This document shows, piece by piece, positions 55,247-64,000 of a stretch of DNA of 64,000 nucleotides (positions are counted from its first letter, which is position 1; every line of letters starts with the position of its first letter). Below the pieces are notes generated by a model that was given only the letters and a program-made list of their open reading frames with translations, searched no databases and was not told the origin of the DNA. The position numbers and the translations under genes are program-made. This DNA is from CAYFZO01 sp964347615 (GTDB lineage: Bacteria; Pseudomonadota; Gammaproteobacteria; Poriferisulfidales; Oxydemutatoraceae), in the NCBI GenBank assembly GCA_964347615.1, contig CAYFZO010000007.1:1-64000 (forward strand), read 5' to 3'.

Positions 55247-56413
55247 ATGGACCGCTCCAACCCCGGACATTATCAAATCACGTCGTTCAAAGACGAACGG
55301 GTACGCGCCTTCATCCCCTCGCCGCTGCCGCCGTCGCCGCCGGTGGCCTTGGAAGGCTCTTTGCAGCGGTCTCTCGAAGCGGCGACCCTCGCTCTCGGGC
55401 GTCTCGACGGCGTCTCTTCGTTGCTCCCCGACCTCGACGTCTTTCTCTACAGCTACGTCCGCAAGGAAGCGGTGCTCTCCTCACAAATCGAAGGCACACA
55501 GTCGTCCCTCTCCGACCTGTTGCTGTTCGAGGCAGGAACGGAGTCTCCGATGGACCCGGTTGACGACGTGGTTGAAACCGTCAATTACGTCGACGCCCTT
55601 GAGCACGGGCTGGAGCGTCTGCGCGGGGGCTTCCCGTTGTCAAATCGATTGATTCGAGAAATCCATGGAGTCCTGCTCTCACGCGGGCGAGGCTCCGAAA
55701 AAAACCCCGGCGAGTTTCGGCGTTCCCAAAACTGGATCGGCGGTTCACGCCCGGGCAACGCAGTCTTCGTGCCGCCGCCGCACCTCGAGGTCCCCAACTG
55801 CATGACGGCGTTGGAACGTTTTCTTCACGCCGAGAACGACGGTCTGCCGACGCTGGTGCGGGCTGCGCTCGCACACGTGCAGTTCGAGATCATCCATCCT
55901 TTCCTCGACGGCAACGGACGCGTCGGGCGGCTGCTCATCACTTTCCTGCTCTGTCACGCCGGGACACTGCGCGAACCGCTGCTGTATCTCAGTTTGTATC
56001 TGAAGCGGCATCGCTCTACTTATTACGATCTGCTTGATCACGTGCGTCAGACCGGTGACTGGGAGAAATGGCTTGACTTCTTCTTCGAAGGCGTACGGAC
56101 GACGGCTGAAAACGCCGCTTCGACGGCGCAGAAGCTGCTGGAAACGTTCAAGGAAGATAGGGCACGAATCGAGTCGAAAGGCCGAGGCGGAAACGCCGCG
56201 TTGCGCGTGCACCAAGCACTTCAGGTACGCCCGATCCTGTCAATCTCCAAAGCCAAGGAGCAGACGGGGCTGTCCTATCCGGGCACCCGCGCCGGGCTGA
56301 GACTGCTCGAGGAACTGGACCTCGTGCGCGAAATCACCGGCAAATCCCGCAATTGGCGGTTTGCTTACAGCCGCTGCCTTGAGCTTCTGATCGAAGGCAC
56401 GGAAAGGCCGTGA
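55247..56413 (+). CDS. Fic family protein (AMPylase type) with C-terminal winged helix
   Basis: 388 codons with AGGAAAGG before the ATG. The Fic catalytic motif HPFLDGNGR is at 217-225. The autoinhibitory motif (S/T)xxxE(G/N) lies upstream as SSQIEG (78-83), making it a class II Fic protein with its own inhibitory helix. An N-terminal Fic_N-type domain (about 10-100) precedes it, and residues about 300-388 look like a winged helix (ILSISKAKEQTGLSYPGT...LLEELDLVREIT). Such proteins modify a target with AMP or a related nucleotide; the target is unknown. The DNA-binding domain next to a palindromic array at its own promoter suggests autoregulation. It is convergent with batD. Confidence 0.92.
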   Translation: MDRSNPGHYQITSFKDERVRAFIPSPLPPSPPVALEGSLQRSLEAATLALGRLDGVSSLLPDLDVFLYSYVRKEAVLSSQIEGTQSSLSDLLLFEAGTESPMDPVDDVVETVNYVDALEHGLERLRGGFPLSNRLIREIHGVLLSRGRGSEKNPGEFRRSQNWIGGSRPGNAVFVPPPHLEVPNCMTALERFLHAENDGLPTLVRAALAHVQFEIIHPFLDGNGRVGRLLITFLLCHAGTLREPLLYLSLYLKRHRSTYYDLLDHVRQTGDWEKWLDFFFEGVRTTAENAASTAQKLLETFKEDRARIESKGRGGNAALRVHQALQVRPILSISKAKEQTGLSYPGTRAGLRLLEELDLVREITGKSRNWRFAYSRCLELLIEGTERP

Positions 56414-56440
56414 CCGACGAAAGCTGACGCGGCATCTGCG

Positions 56441-58147
56441 CTACAGCTTATGCAAAGACTGAAGACCGGCACTCGAGGCACTTGGGGATTGCGGCTCGTT
56501 TCCTTCCTTGAATTCTTGCGAAGAAAAGGCGTCCCATAAAAGATGCCCGTCCCATTCGGCGTTGCGCCCATACAACACGGCTTCCATCTGCTCGACCTGT
56601 TGCGCCACGAGCCCGCCGAAACGCGCCGCAATCTGCTTGACCGAAGTCGGCGGATCGAGGGGCCAAGTCATTCTTCCCCACTGCATCAGCAAATCTTTCG
56701 TTGCCGCCGCGTCATGGCTGCGAGCCGCCCGCTCAAGGTCAACCAACAGTTTGTTGATCGTCAACCGGCGCCGTCGAGCGGTTTTGAACCGGCGGTACAG
56801 TCCCTTGCCGCCCCACGCCAGCGCCGACGTCGTCATCCAGCCGACCAACAAGGCCACGCTGACCCAGAGCCACGGATTGCGCACTTGAACCGCGATGCCC
56901 GCGCCTGAGGCGTCGGTTTCAACGGCACCGGCAACGACGGTGGACAACGGCTCTTCCATCGTCAACATGCCGAAAGCAGCCTCGCCGATTGCAATCTCCT
57001 GAGCCGGCAGCTCGGCAAATTCAAGACGGTCGTCGCGCGTGTTCCACCACGGCACGCGGATGCCCGGCAACGTATAAGTGCCGGCTTGCGCGGGAATCAT
57101 CACCACCGCCTGCTGGCGCTGGCCGATGATGGTCTTGCCCTTGCGCTGATTCTTGAAATCGGCCTGCTCGGTGTAAACCCTGAACCCGCCGATCTCCGAC
57201 AAATCTATTTCGGGCACCTGCTTCGCCAATAGCCCCCTGGCCTCGAGATTCAACGTCCGCGTCAAAGGCTCCCCCGCGCGCCAAGACGACAGGTCGCCCG
57301 ACCAGTTCTCCCTAATCTTGAACTCCTGGGCGGGCAGCCAAAACTTTCCGGGAAACGAGTCGGGCACTTGGCGAACTTTCAAGGTCACCGCCCGCGACTT
57401 CTTCTTCACCCTCACTCGTCTGCTCCCTCTGACGTACTGACCGTCCAAACTGATCGGCTGAATCTTCACGTCGCCGCTGGCTTGCGGATAAATCAGATAC
57501 TGGCCTTCGTAAACTTCGTAGCTTCTGCCGTCGCGCCTGGTGCGGTATTTGCGCGCGTCCCCCAAGGCCTCGACCAGCGCTTTGTTGCTGCCTTGCGGCG
57601 GTGAGACCGAGCCGCGCAAGCTGTAGAGCATGAACACCCGCAAAGTGAACAACACTTGCGCCTGCACGTAAGGGTTGTTCGGTTGCGCGTCGACCTCGAT
57701 GAAGAAATCCTCGCCTTTCCTTTTCTCTTGGGATTTCTTCGCCGGCTTGACGTCGATTGCGACCTCGCGGCTGCGCAAGGCACCGAACCGAAGCGACGGG
57801 ATCTTCAACTTGCCCGCGCGCTTCGGCCGCAACCGAATCATCCACTCCCGGACGGCGCGCTCGACGCCGTTGACAACCTCTTTCCTGGACCGCTTTCCCT
57901 CGACCCCCACGTGAAAGTCCTTTTTCAAAGGCCCCCAATCAGGGTCGGACGCCTCGGCGGATCCGGCGGTGAACCTGACGTTGATCTGCTGATTCTGCTG
58001 CGCCACGTTGCGGTCGACGGTCACCTCGACGCGCTCGGCGGACGCGCCTTGGTCCGCGGCCAAAACCGCCGCCGGGGCCGAGATTGCCGCAGCCGCCACG
58101 GTCAAAAGCGTCGGCGCGTGCAAAGCAAGGACGAAGCGCGGCGTCAC
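56441..58147 (-). CDS. batD: BatD family protein (oxygen tolerance)
   Basis: 568 codons from a GTG at 58147 that overlaps the batB stop as GTGA. A signal peptide (ALHAPTLLTVAAAAISAPAAVLA) is followed by large beta-sandwich periplasmic domains (VEVTVDRNVAQQNQQINVRF; the DFFIEVDAQPNNPYVQAQV repeat is typical of BatD). One membrane segment lies near 440-465 (LWVSVALLVGWMTTSALAW), with a cytoplasmic tail after it. It is the last of six co-oriented genes. BatD is thought to work with the von Willebrand factor proteins BatA and BatB at the inner membrane; its biochemical function is unsettled. Confidence 0.88.
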   Translation of the reverse strand: MTPRFVLALHAPTLLTVAAAAISAPAAVLAADQGASAERVEVTVDRNVAQQNQQINVRFTAGSAEASDPDWGPLKKDFHVGVEGKRSRKEVVNGVERAVREWMIRLRPKRAGKLKIPSLRFGALRSREVAIDVKPAKKSQEKRKGEDFFIEVDAQPNNPYVQAQVLFTLRVFMLYSLRGSVSPPQGSNKALVEALGDARKYRTRRDGRSYEVYEGQYLIYPQASGDVKIQPISLDGQYVRGSRRVRVKKKSRAVTLKVRQVPDSFPGKFWLPAQEFKIRENWSGDLSSWRAGEPLTRTLNLEARGLLAKQVPEIDLSEIGGFRVYTEQADFKNQRKGKTIIGQRQQAVVMIPAQAGTYTLPGIRVPWWNTRDDRLEFAELPAQEIAIGEAAFGMLTMEEPLSTVVAGAVETDASGAGIAVQVRNPWLWVSVALLVGWMTTSALAWGGKGLYRRFKTARRRRLTINKLLVDLERAARSHDAAATKDLLMQWGRMTWPLDPPTSVKQIAARFGGLVAQQVEQMEAVLYGRNAEWDGHLLWDAFSSQEFKEGNEPQSPSASSAGLQSLHKL

Positions 58148-59928
58148 CACGGCTTGTCTCCTTGTGCGGATTTGTCCTTTTTCTTGGTCCGGCTCAGATG
58201 GCGCAGCTTGCGCTTGAGCAGACGCCCGGGATCGTCGGGCACGCCTCTCAACCACTGTTCGATCGCCTGGTCTCTTTCGGTCATCGTCTCAAGCGGCGAG
58301 CTCGACGCTTGGTCTTCCTCGTCGGTTTCTTCCCCGTCCTTTTGCTGGTCGCCGTCGTCGGCCTCGTTCTCCTCGTCGGCCTCGCTCTCGTCGGCCTCGT
58401 TCTCGTCGGGGGAAGGCGAATCCCGCTGCGCTTCGTCGTCGCCTTCCTGATCCTGCTTCGCGCCTTGCGCCTGCTGCTGCTCACCCTCTTCGCCTTCCTC
58501 GCCTTCCCCGCCTTCCTGCATCTGCTGTTGCTGCATCATTTGCAGGAGCTGCTCGACCACCCCCATGTTATACGTCGCGTCCTCCATCGCCGGGTTGATC
58601 TCGAGCGCGTCACGGTACGCTTCTATCGCTTCCTTGAGCTTTCCCTCCCCAGCCAACGCGTTGGCCTTATTGTACGAGGCGACCGCACCGTCGAGCGTCT
58701 CCAGCGTCTCGACCGCGCCGGCGTAGTCGCCGCCACGGTATTGCGCCGTCGCCTTCCACTCTTCGTCCTTGAACAGTTCGGCGGCACGCTCGGTGTCTCC
58801 CTGTTCAAGCGCGCGTACGCCTTGCTGGTCGGGACGCAACCACAAGTCGGCCCAGCTCAGCGCAGAGGCCGGTCGAGGCTGCACAAGCAACGCGCACGTG
58901 CCGATCACAAGGGCGAGCGAAAGCAACCCGCGCCTGAAACCGAAAGCCGCAATCGGCAACGTCAGCAAAATCAACCACGGACCTTCTTCGCGCCAAGCGT
59001 CGGCGGTCACTTCGCTTTCGCGCTTGCTTTGCGTGGTTGTCACGTGCACCTCGAACCAATCCCTGAGCGCTTCGACGTCGCTGCCGGAAAACGGGTCGAA
59101 ATGCACGTAGACGCCGCCGCCCACCTGCGCGACCTCACGCAGGACGTCCTCCTCAAAGCGCGGGATCACGACCTCGCCTTTGTGACTCAAGAAGCCCCCG
59201 GAAGGCAGGGAAACCGGCCCGCCGCTTTCGGTGCCGACACCGAGCACCGACACCTTGTAGCCTTTGTCGTTCAGCTGTCGTGCCTGAGCGACCGTGCGCG
59301 CGTCGGCGTAATCGGTTATCAGCAACACGTCGCCGAGCTCGGATTCAACCTTCTGCAGCAGTGCGCCGGCTTCCTGCAACCCGAGGTCGGCGCGGCTGCC
59401 TTGCCGCGGCATCAGCCGGGTGTCGAGCGACTGCAAGTACAAATCGATCGCCGCCGAGTCGTCGGTGACGGGCACCACGGTGAAAGCGTCGCGGGCATAG
59501 ACGACCAGACCGGTTTGTCCGTGGACGCCTTGCCCGATCAAGTCGCTGATCTTATAGCGCGCACGCACCAGACGGTTCGGCTTGATGTCCACCGCGTCCA
59601 TCGAAAGCGACAGGTCGAACACCGTCACCAACGCCGAGTCGTCACGCATCACCGGTTGCGGCAAACGCTCCCACGCGGGCCCGGCGAGTGCGGTGATCGC
59701 GAGCGCGCCGGCAAGGCCCGTCAACCAAAGAAAACTCCGCCGCCTGACGTGCATCACGCGCCCGATCAACATGAACGGCAGCAGATGCGCGGCGCACACG
59801 GCTTCCCAGCTCCCGCCGGAAAACCGCCCGCGCAGCAACAGCCACAGCAGACCGGCGAGCGGAATCAGCGCGACGAACCACCACGGGCGGACGAAATGCA
59901 AAGCGTCGAGAGCGCTCATGGCGTTCAC
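58144..59928 (-). CDS. batB: BatB/BatC-type fusion: von Willebrand factor A domain plus TPR protein
   Basis: 594 codons from a GTG at 59928 overlapping the batA stop (ATG 59919 is an alternative). Two N-terminal membrane segments enclose the start. The VWA domain has the metal site DLSLSM (105-110). A further membrane segment lies near residue 310-330, and TPR-like repeats follow (AVASYNKANALAGEGKLKEAIEAYRDALEINP). The C-terminus is a long Q/E/D-rich low-complexity stretch (about 475-550) ending in a basic tail. VWA and TPR parts are separate proteins (BatB and BatC) in some bacteria. Confidence 0.9.
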   Translation of the reverse strand: MNAMSALDALHFVRPWWFVALIPLAGLLWLLLRGRFSGGSWEAVCAAHLLPFMLIGRVMHVRRRSFLWLTGLAGALAITALAGPAWERLPQPVMRDDSALVTVFDLSLSMDAVDIKPNRLVRARYKISDLIGQGVHGQTGLVVYARDAFTVVPVTDDSAAIDLYLQSLDTRLMPRQGSRADLGLQEAGALLQKVESELGDVLLITDYADARTVAQARQLNDKGYKVSVLGVGTESGGPVSLPSGGFLSHKGEVVIPRFEEDVLREVAQVGGGVYVHFDPFSGSDVEALRDWFEVHVTTTQSKRESEVTADAWREEGPWLILLTLPIAAFGFRRGLLSLALVIGTCALLVQPRPASALSWADLWLRPDQQGVRALEQGDTERAAELFKDEEWKATAQYRGGDYAGAVETLETLDGAVASYNKANALAGEGKLKEAIEAYRDALEINPAMEDATYNMGVVEQLLQMMQQQQMQEGGEGEEGEEGEQQQAQGAKQDQEGDDEAQRDSPSPDENEADESEADEENEADDGDQQKDGEETDEEDQASSSPLETMTERDQAIEQWLRGVPDDPGRLLKRKLRHLSRTKKKDKSAQGDKPW

Positions 59929-60911
59929 AGCGAAAACAATCGTCCGGAACGCAGCAGCAACAGCAGCACCGCAATCAGCAGAGCCGCCGCCAAAGGCCAG
60001 GGGTACAGCGCCGTGCGCGTCTGGAACATCTCAGGGTCTCGCTCGATTATCTCGAGCTGATCCAGCAGGGCGTAAATCTTCCTCAACTCGTTCGTGTCCT
60101 TGGCGCGGAAGTAGCGCCCGCCGGTTTCTTTCGCAATGGCACGCAAGGTCTTCTCGTCGAGGTCGGTGCCGCCGCCGAACAAGCCCATCCTTATCGCGGT
60201 TGCGCGGTCGGCGCCGACGCCGATCGTGTAGATCTTCATGCCCTCTTCGGCGGCGAGCGTCGCCGCGGTCTCGGGGTCGAGGCCGCCGGCGTTGCTCGCG
60301 CCGTCGGTCAGCAGAATCATGACCCGGTTGCTCTGTTCGTAGCGACGCAGGCGCTTGAGCGCGAGACCGATGGCGTCGCCGATCGCCGTCCTTTTCTCCT
60401 CGGCCAGACCGATGAAAGTGTCGGCAAGCATCTCGCGCACCGATTCGAGGTCAAAGCTCAAGGGCATCTGCAGATAAGGATACTCGCCGAACACGATGAG
60501 CCCGACGCGGTCGCCTTCACGCCGCTCGATGAAATCACTCGCAACCGCCTTGGCCGCGGTCAGGCGATCGACCCTGCGCCGATCCAACGTGAAATCCCTC
60601 TGTTCCATGCTGCCCGAGACGTCGATCGCAAGCATCAGGTCGCGCCCGCTGATCGGCAGCTGGGTGAACTCGCCGAGCCACTGCGGACGAGCCGCAGAGG
60701 TAATCAACGCGAGCCACGCAAGCATCGCAAGCCACAACAGAAGCTTTCTGGTGAAAATGCTCCGCCGCCGCCCCAAGGAACGCTCGAAGTCGGCAACGAA
60801 CGGCACGCGCAGCGCCGCTTGCTCGACCGCTTTCGCAGGCTTGGTCAAGAAGCGCGCGAGCAACGGCAACGGCAAGAGCGCAAACGCCCACCACCATTCG
60901 AAATGAATCAT
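59925..60911 (-). CDS. batA: BatA: von Willebrand factor A domain membrane protein
   Basis: 328 codons from the ATG at 60911, which overlaps the preceding gene's stop as ATGA; the upstream open frame is a shadow. Membrane segments lie near 8-22, 57-72 and at the C-terminus (PWPLAAALLIAVLLLLL). The VWA metal site is DVSGSM (97-102), with LTDGASNAGG as the later part of the site. It probably forms a complex with BatB and with the MoxR ATPase. Confidence 0.93.
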   Translation of the reverse strand: MIHFEWWWAFALLPLPLLARFLTKPAKAVEQAALRVPFVADFERSLGRRRSIFTRKLLLWLAMLAWLALITSAARPQWLGEFTQLPISGRDLMLAIDVSGSMEQRDFTLDRRRVDRLTAAKAVASDFIERREGDRVGLIVFGEYPYLQMPLSFDLESVREMLADTFIGLAEEKRTAIGDAIGLALKRLRRYEQSNRVMILLTDGASNAGGLDPETAATLAAEEGMKIYTIGVGADRATAIRMGLFGGGTDLDEKTLRAIAKETGGRYFRAKDTNELRKIYALLDQLEIIERDPEMFQTRTALYPWPLAAALLIAVLLLLLRSGRLFSL

Positions 60912-61543
60912 GCTTCGCTCCGGCGAAACATCGCCTGAACCCACTTCTCGCACACGCCGAGCAAGGCTTCGCCGCCCACCGCCGCCGCTGCGGCGCGATA
61001 AGGCGCTTCGGCGAGCGCACGACCGGGGCCCGAAGAGAAATCCTCGCCCTGCGTCTGCGCGTCGAGCCACGCAAGCCAAGACTCGCCGGTCAGCGCCGCC
61101 ACTTCACCGCGCGGGGCGAAGTGCAACGAGACGCGACGCAACAACACCGACAACGCGGCGGCGAGCGCGTGGAAGTCGCCGCTGGCGACAAAGGCCGCAC
61201 GCGCGCGCTCGATTTCCCTGAGTGCCGCGGCACTCGACTCGACCGCGGCATCCTGCGATGGACGCCGGAAACGACACCACCTTTCATGCCAACGGAAACG
61301 CCACCCCAGGAAGACAATCAACGCAACGGCGAACAACACCCACCACCCAGGCGCGGGCGGCCACCACGCCACCGCCGCGGGCATCCGGATGTCGCGCAGC
61401 ATCTCGAGCAACGCCGCCGGGTCGGCGACGGGCATCTGAGCAGGTGCTTGGGACGGGTCCGCGGCCTGAGAAGGAACCGCCGGCGGCGCCTGAGCCGGCG
61501 CCCGGGTCGGTGCCTGAGCCAGATCGAGCATGTCCGGATTCAC
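60908..61543 (-). CDS. DUF4381 family membrane protein of the MoxR/Bat locus
   Basis: 211 codons from a GTG at 61543 that overlaps the DUF58 stop as GTGA. It begins with a proline/alanine-rich stretch (APTRAPAQAPPAVPSQ). One membrane segment follows (PGWWVLFAVALIVFLGW, about 80-95), then a cytoplasmic helical domain ending in WVQAMFRRSEA. DUF4381 proteins regularly stand between the DUF58 and VWA genes of such loci; their function is unknown. Confidence 0.82.
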   Translation of the reverse strand: MNPDMLDLAQAPTRAPAQAPPAVPSQAADPSQAPAQMPVADPAALLEMLRDIRMPAAVAWWPPAPGWWVLFAVALIVFLGWRFRWHERWCRFRRPSQDAAVESSAAALREIERARAAFVASGDFHALAAALSVLLRRVSLHFAPRGEVAALTGESWLAWLDAQTQGEDFSSGPGRALAEAPYRAAAAAVGGEALLGVCEKWVQAMFRRSEA

Positions 61544-62502
61544 CGCCGCCTCGCCCCGAAGTCTTTCTTCAATACCTCCAGCGGATCCTCGAACGTGCGG
61601 CACTGCAAGAAACCCGCGCTGGACTTACGCGCGACCGATTGCCACCGGGCGAGCCGGTCCCGAAAACAATCGGCGTAAGCCTCGGCGAAGTCCGGGTCGG
61701 TCGTGTTGAAACGCAGGTCGTGCGAGCCGTCGCTGATGCGGTAGTCCCCCGGCGGCGGCAGCTGCTGCTCGACGGGATCGGAGACGAAGATGAAAAACAT
61801 CTCGTTGTGCGCGGTAAGTTGACGCATGACGGTCTCGCCGGCCTCGTCTACGTTGCGGAAGTCGCTGACCACGAACACCAGGCTGCCCGGATGGACGAGA
61901 TGCGCCAGCCGCGCCAGCGCCTGCCCGCCGCTGCGCGCTTGCGCCCGTGCGCCGACGTCGCGCAAGGCAAGACTCTCAGGGTCGAATTCCCCGCAAGCCG
62001 CGAGCTCGTGAATCAGACGCAACACGCTGGCCCTGCCGCGCCTCGGGCGCAACTCACGATGAACCCCCTCGGAGAACACCACCCCACCGATGCGGTCGCC
62101 CTCCTGCACTGCGCTCCACGCGAGCAACGCCGCGGTCTCGGCGGCGGCAACCATCTTCAAACGTCCGCACGTCGCAAAGAACATCGGCGCACGGCAGTCA
62201 ACCCACAGGAACACCGGGCGTTCGCGCTCCTCGCAAAACAACTTGGTGTGCACCTTGCCGGTGCGCGCGGTCACCCGCCAGTCGAGATAACGCACGTCGT
62301 CGCCCGGCTGGTACAGGCGCGACTCGTCGTACTCCATGCCGCGCCCTTTCATGCGCGAATGGTACTGGTCGGACTTGCGCGAGCGGATTTCGTCGCGGCG
62401 CAGCGACAAGCCCCTCGCGGGATAGGCAAGCTTGATCAGCGAAGCGACCGAAACGGAAACCGCTTCGTCGGGGGAGAACGCCGTCGCCGGGTCGGCGGCC
62501 AT
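61540..62502 (-). CDS. DUF58 domain protein
   Basis: 320 codons from the ATG at 62502; a TTG at 62511 overlapping the moxR stop (TTGA) is an alternative start. The family motif SRMKGRGMEYDESRLYQPGDDVRYLDWR is present (first 20 residues SRMKGRGMEYDESRLYQPGD), followed by a VWA-like fold (VFLWVDCRAPMFF, LVFVVSDFRN). DUF58 proteins are nearly always encoded right after a MoxR ATPase, as here, and are thought to be its partner or substrate. Confidence 0.92.
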   Translation of the reverse strand: MAADPATAFSPDEAVSVSVASLIKLAYPARGLSLRRDEIRSRKSDQYHSRMKGRGMEYDESRLYQPGDDVRYLDWRVTARTGKVHTKLFCEERERPVFLWVDCRAPMFFATCGRLKMVAAAETAALLAWSAVQEGDRIGGVVFSEGVHRELRPRRGRASVLRLIHELAACGEFDPESLALRDVGARAQARSGGQALARLAHLVHPGSLVFVVSDFRNVDEAGETVMRQLTAHNEMFFIFVSDPVEQQLPPPGDYRISDGSHDLRFNTTDPDFAEAYADCFRDRLARWQSVARKSSAGFLQCRTFEDPLEVLKKDFGARRR

Positions 62503-62507
62503 CGCCG

Positions 62508-63731
<1,224 letters not shown>

Positions 63732-63785
63732 GCCAAAACCCTTAGCCAAAACCCTTAGGCTGAATCTCCGGCCCGAGTCCCCGGC

Positions 63786-64000
63786 TCAGGCCGCCTGCTC
63801 TTCCATCGCCGCGGCGTACGAACCGATCGAAGCCGCGCCGTTGAGACGCGCGCGTTTGGAGATGACCCGCTGCGCGGCGGCGACGTTCGCCGCGTCGCCC
63901 CCCCAAGTCTTCATCGCCTGCTGCTGCAAGGCACGCCCGTAGGAGAAAGTGATGCTCCACGGCGCACCGCCCTCGCTCTGCGCAAGCCGGTTGATCGCGT
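63786..64000 (-). CDS. Class I fructose-bisphosphate aldolase, C-terminal part (continues beyond window)
   Basis: The minus-strand frame from the window edge to the TGA at 63786 reads INRLAQSEGGAPWSITFSYG, then RALQQQAMKTWGGDAANVAA and an alanine-rich tail. The WSITFSYGRALQQ and TWGG segments match the C-terminus of class I (Schiff-base) fructose-bisphosphate aldolase. The catalytic lysine lies outside the window. It was not apparent as an ORF because the start is beyond the edge. It is read in the same direction as moxR, 54 bases upstream of it. Confidence 0.85.
   Translation of the reverse strand, partial: AINRLAQSEGGAPWSITFSYGRALQQQAMKTWGGDAANVAAAQRVISKRARLNGAASIGSYAAAMEEQAA

Noticed and set aside
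58084..60060. 658-codon plus-strand frame antisense to batB and batD
   Set aside because: High-GC shadow of two well-supported genes on the other strand.

Overview
The window is a high-GC bacterial chromosome segment. It is most likely a scaffold from a draft or metagenome-assembled genome, because a run of exactly 100 N lies at 54928-55027. The gene set (rpmB-rpmG pair, pstCAB with long extra N-terminal regions in the permeases, phoBR, a MoxR/DUF58/BatABD locus, DesC-type desaturase, nadC, argD-argF) fits an uncultured gammaproteobacterium. The three giant leucine-rich-repeat/Calx-beta surface proteins are of a kind often seen in host-associated or marine lineages. The taxonomic placement is inference, not shown directly.

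Layout. 1-28.9 kb: three tandem paralogous giant genes (more than 2744, 3219 and 3401 codons), all on the + strand. They are built from the same modules (SWM/cadherin-like domain, Calx-beta domain, cysteine-capped LRR block, then a long beta-rich stalk) and end in the same short tail (LRIRVFLEGALE). The two spacers between them are homologous to each other. Each holds a 22-codon small ORF with a good ribosome binding site, and the first also holds the beheaded 5' end of a further paralogue. 29.0-31.5 kb: a type II restriction-modification island (methyltransferase, endonuclease and a small coupled upstream ORF) lying between two diverged 56-bp direct repeats. 31.6-36.8 kb: rpmB-rpmG, a 188-bp tandem duplication, an acyl-CoA desaturase, a hypoxanthine-DNA glycosylase and hyuA, whose 5' end is duplicated in a 338-bp tandem repeat. 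36.8-43.4 kb: a small membrane protein, ilvA, hyuB, a PuuD-type membrane protein, argD and argF. 43.4-49.8 kb: the phosphate regulon (phoU, pstCAB, phoBR) without pstS. 49.8-52.9 kb: ergothioneine genes egtD, egtC and egtB. 53.3-54.7 kb: nadC and a membrane protein. 54.8-56.4 kb: a 70-bp hairpin repeat array directly in front of a Fic-HTH gene. 56.4-63.7 kb: six minus-strand genes joined by short overlaps (moxR, DUF58, DUF4381, batA, batB, batD). 63.8 kb to the end: the C-terminus of a class I fructose-bisphosphate aldolase.

Most of the right half is ordinary housekeeping sequence. The unusual parts are the giant-protein cluster with its recombination scars, small ORFs and shared tail; the repeat-flanked restriction island; several recent tandem duplications; and the palindromic array in the likely promoter of the Fic gene. 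No rRNA, tRNA, CRISPR array, transposase or prophage gene was recognised.
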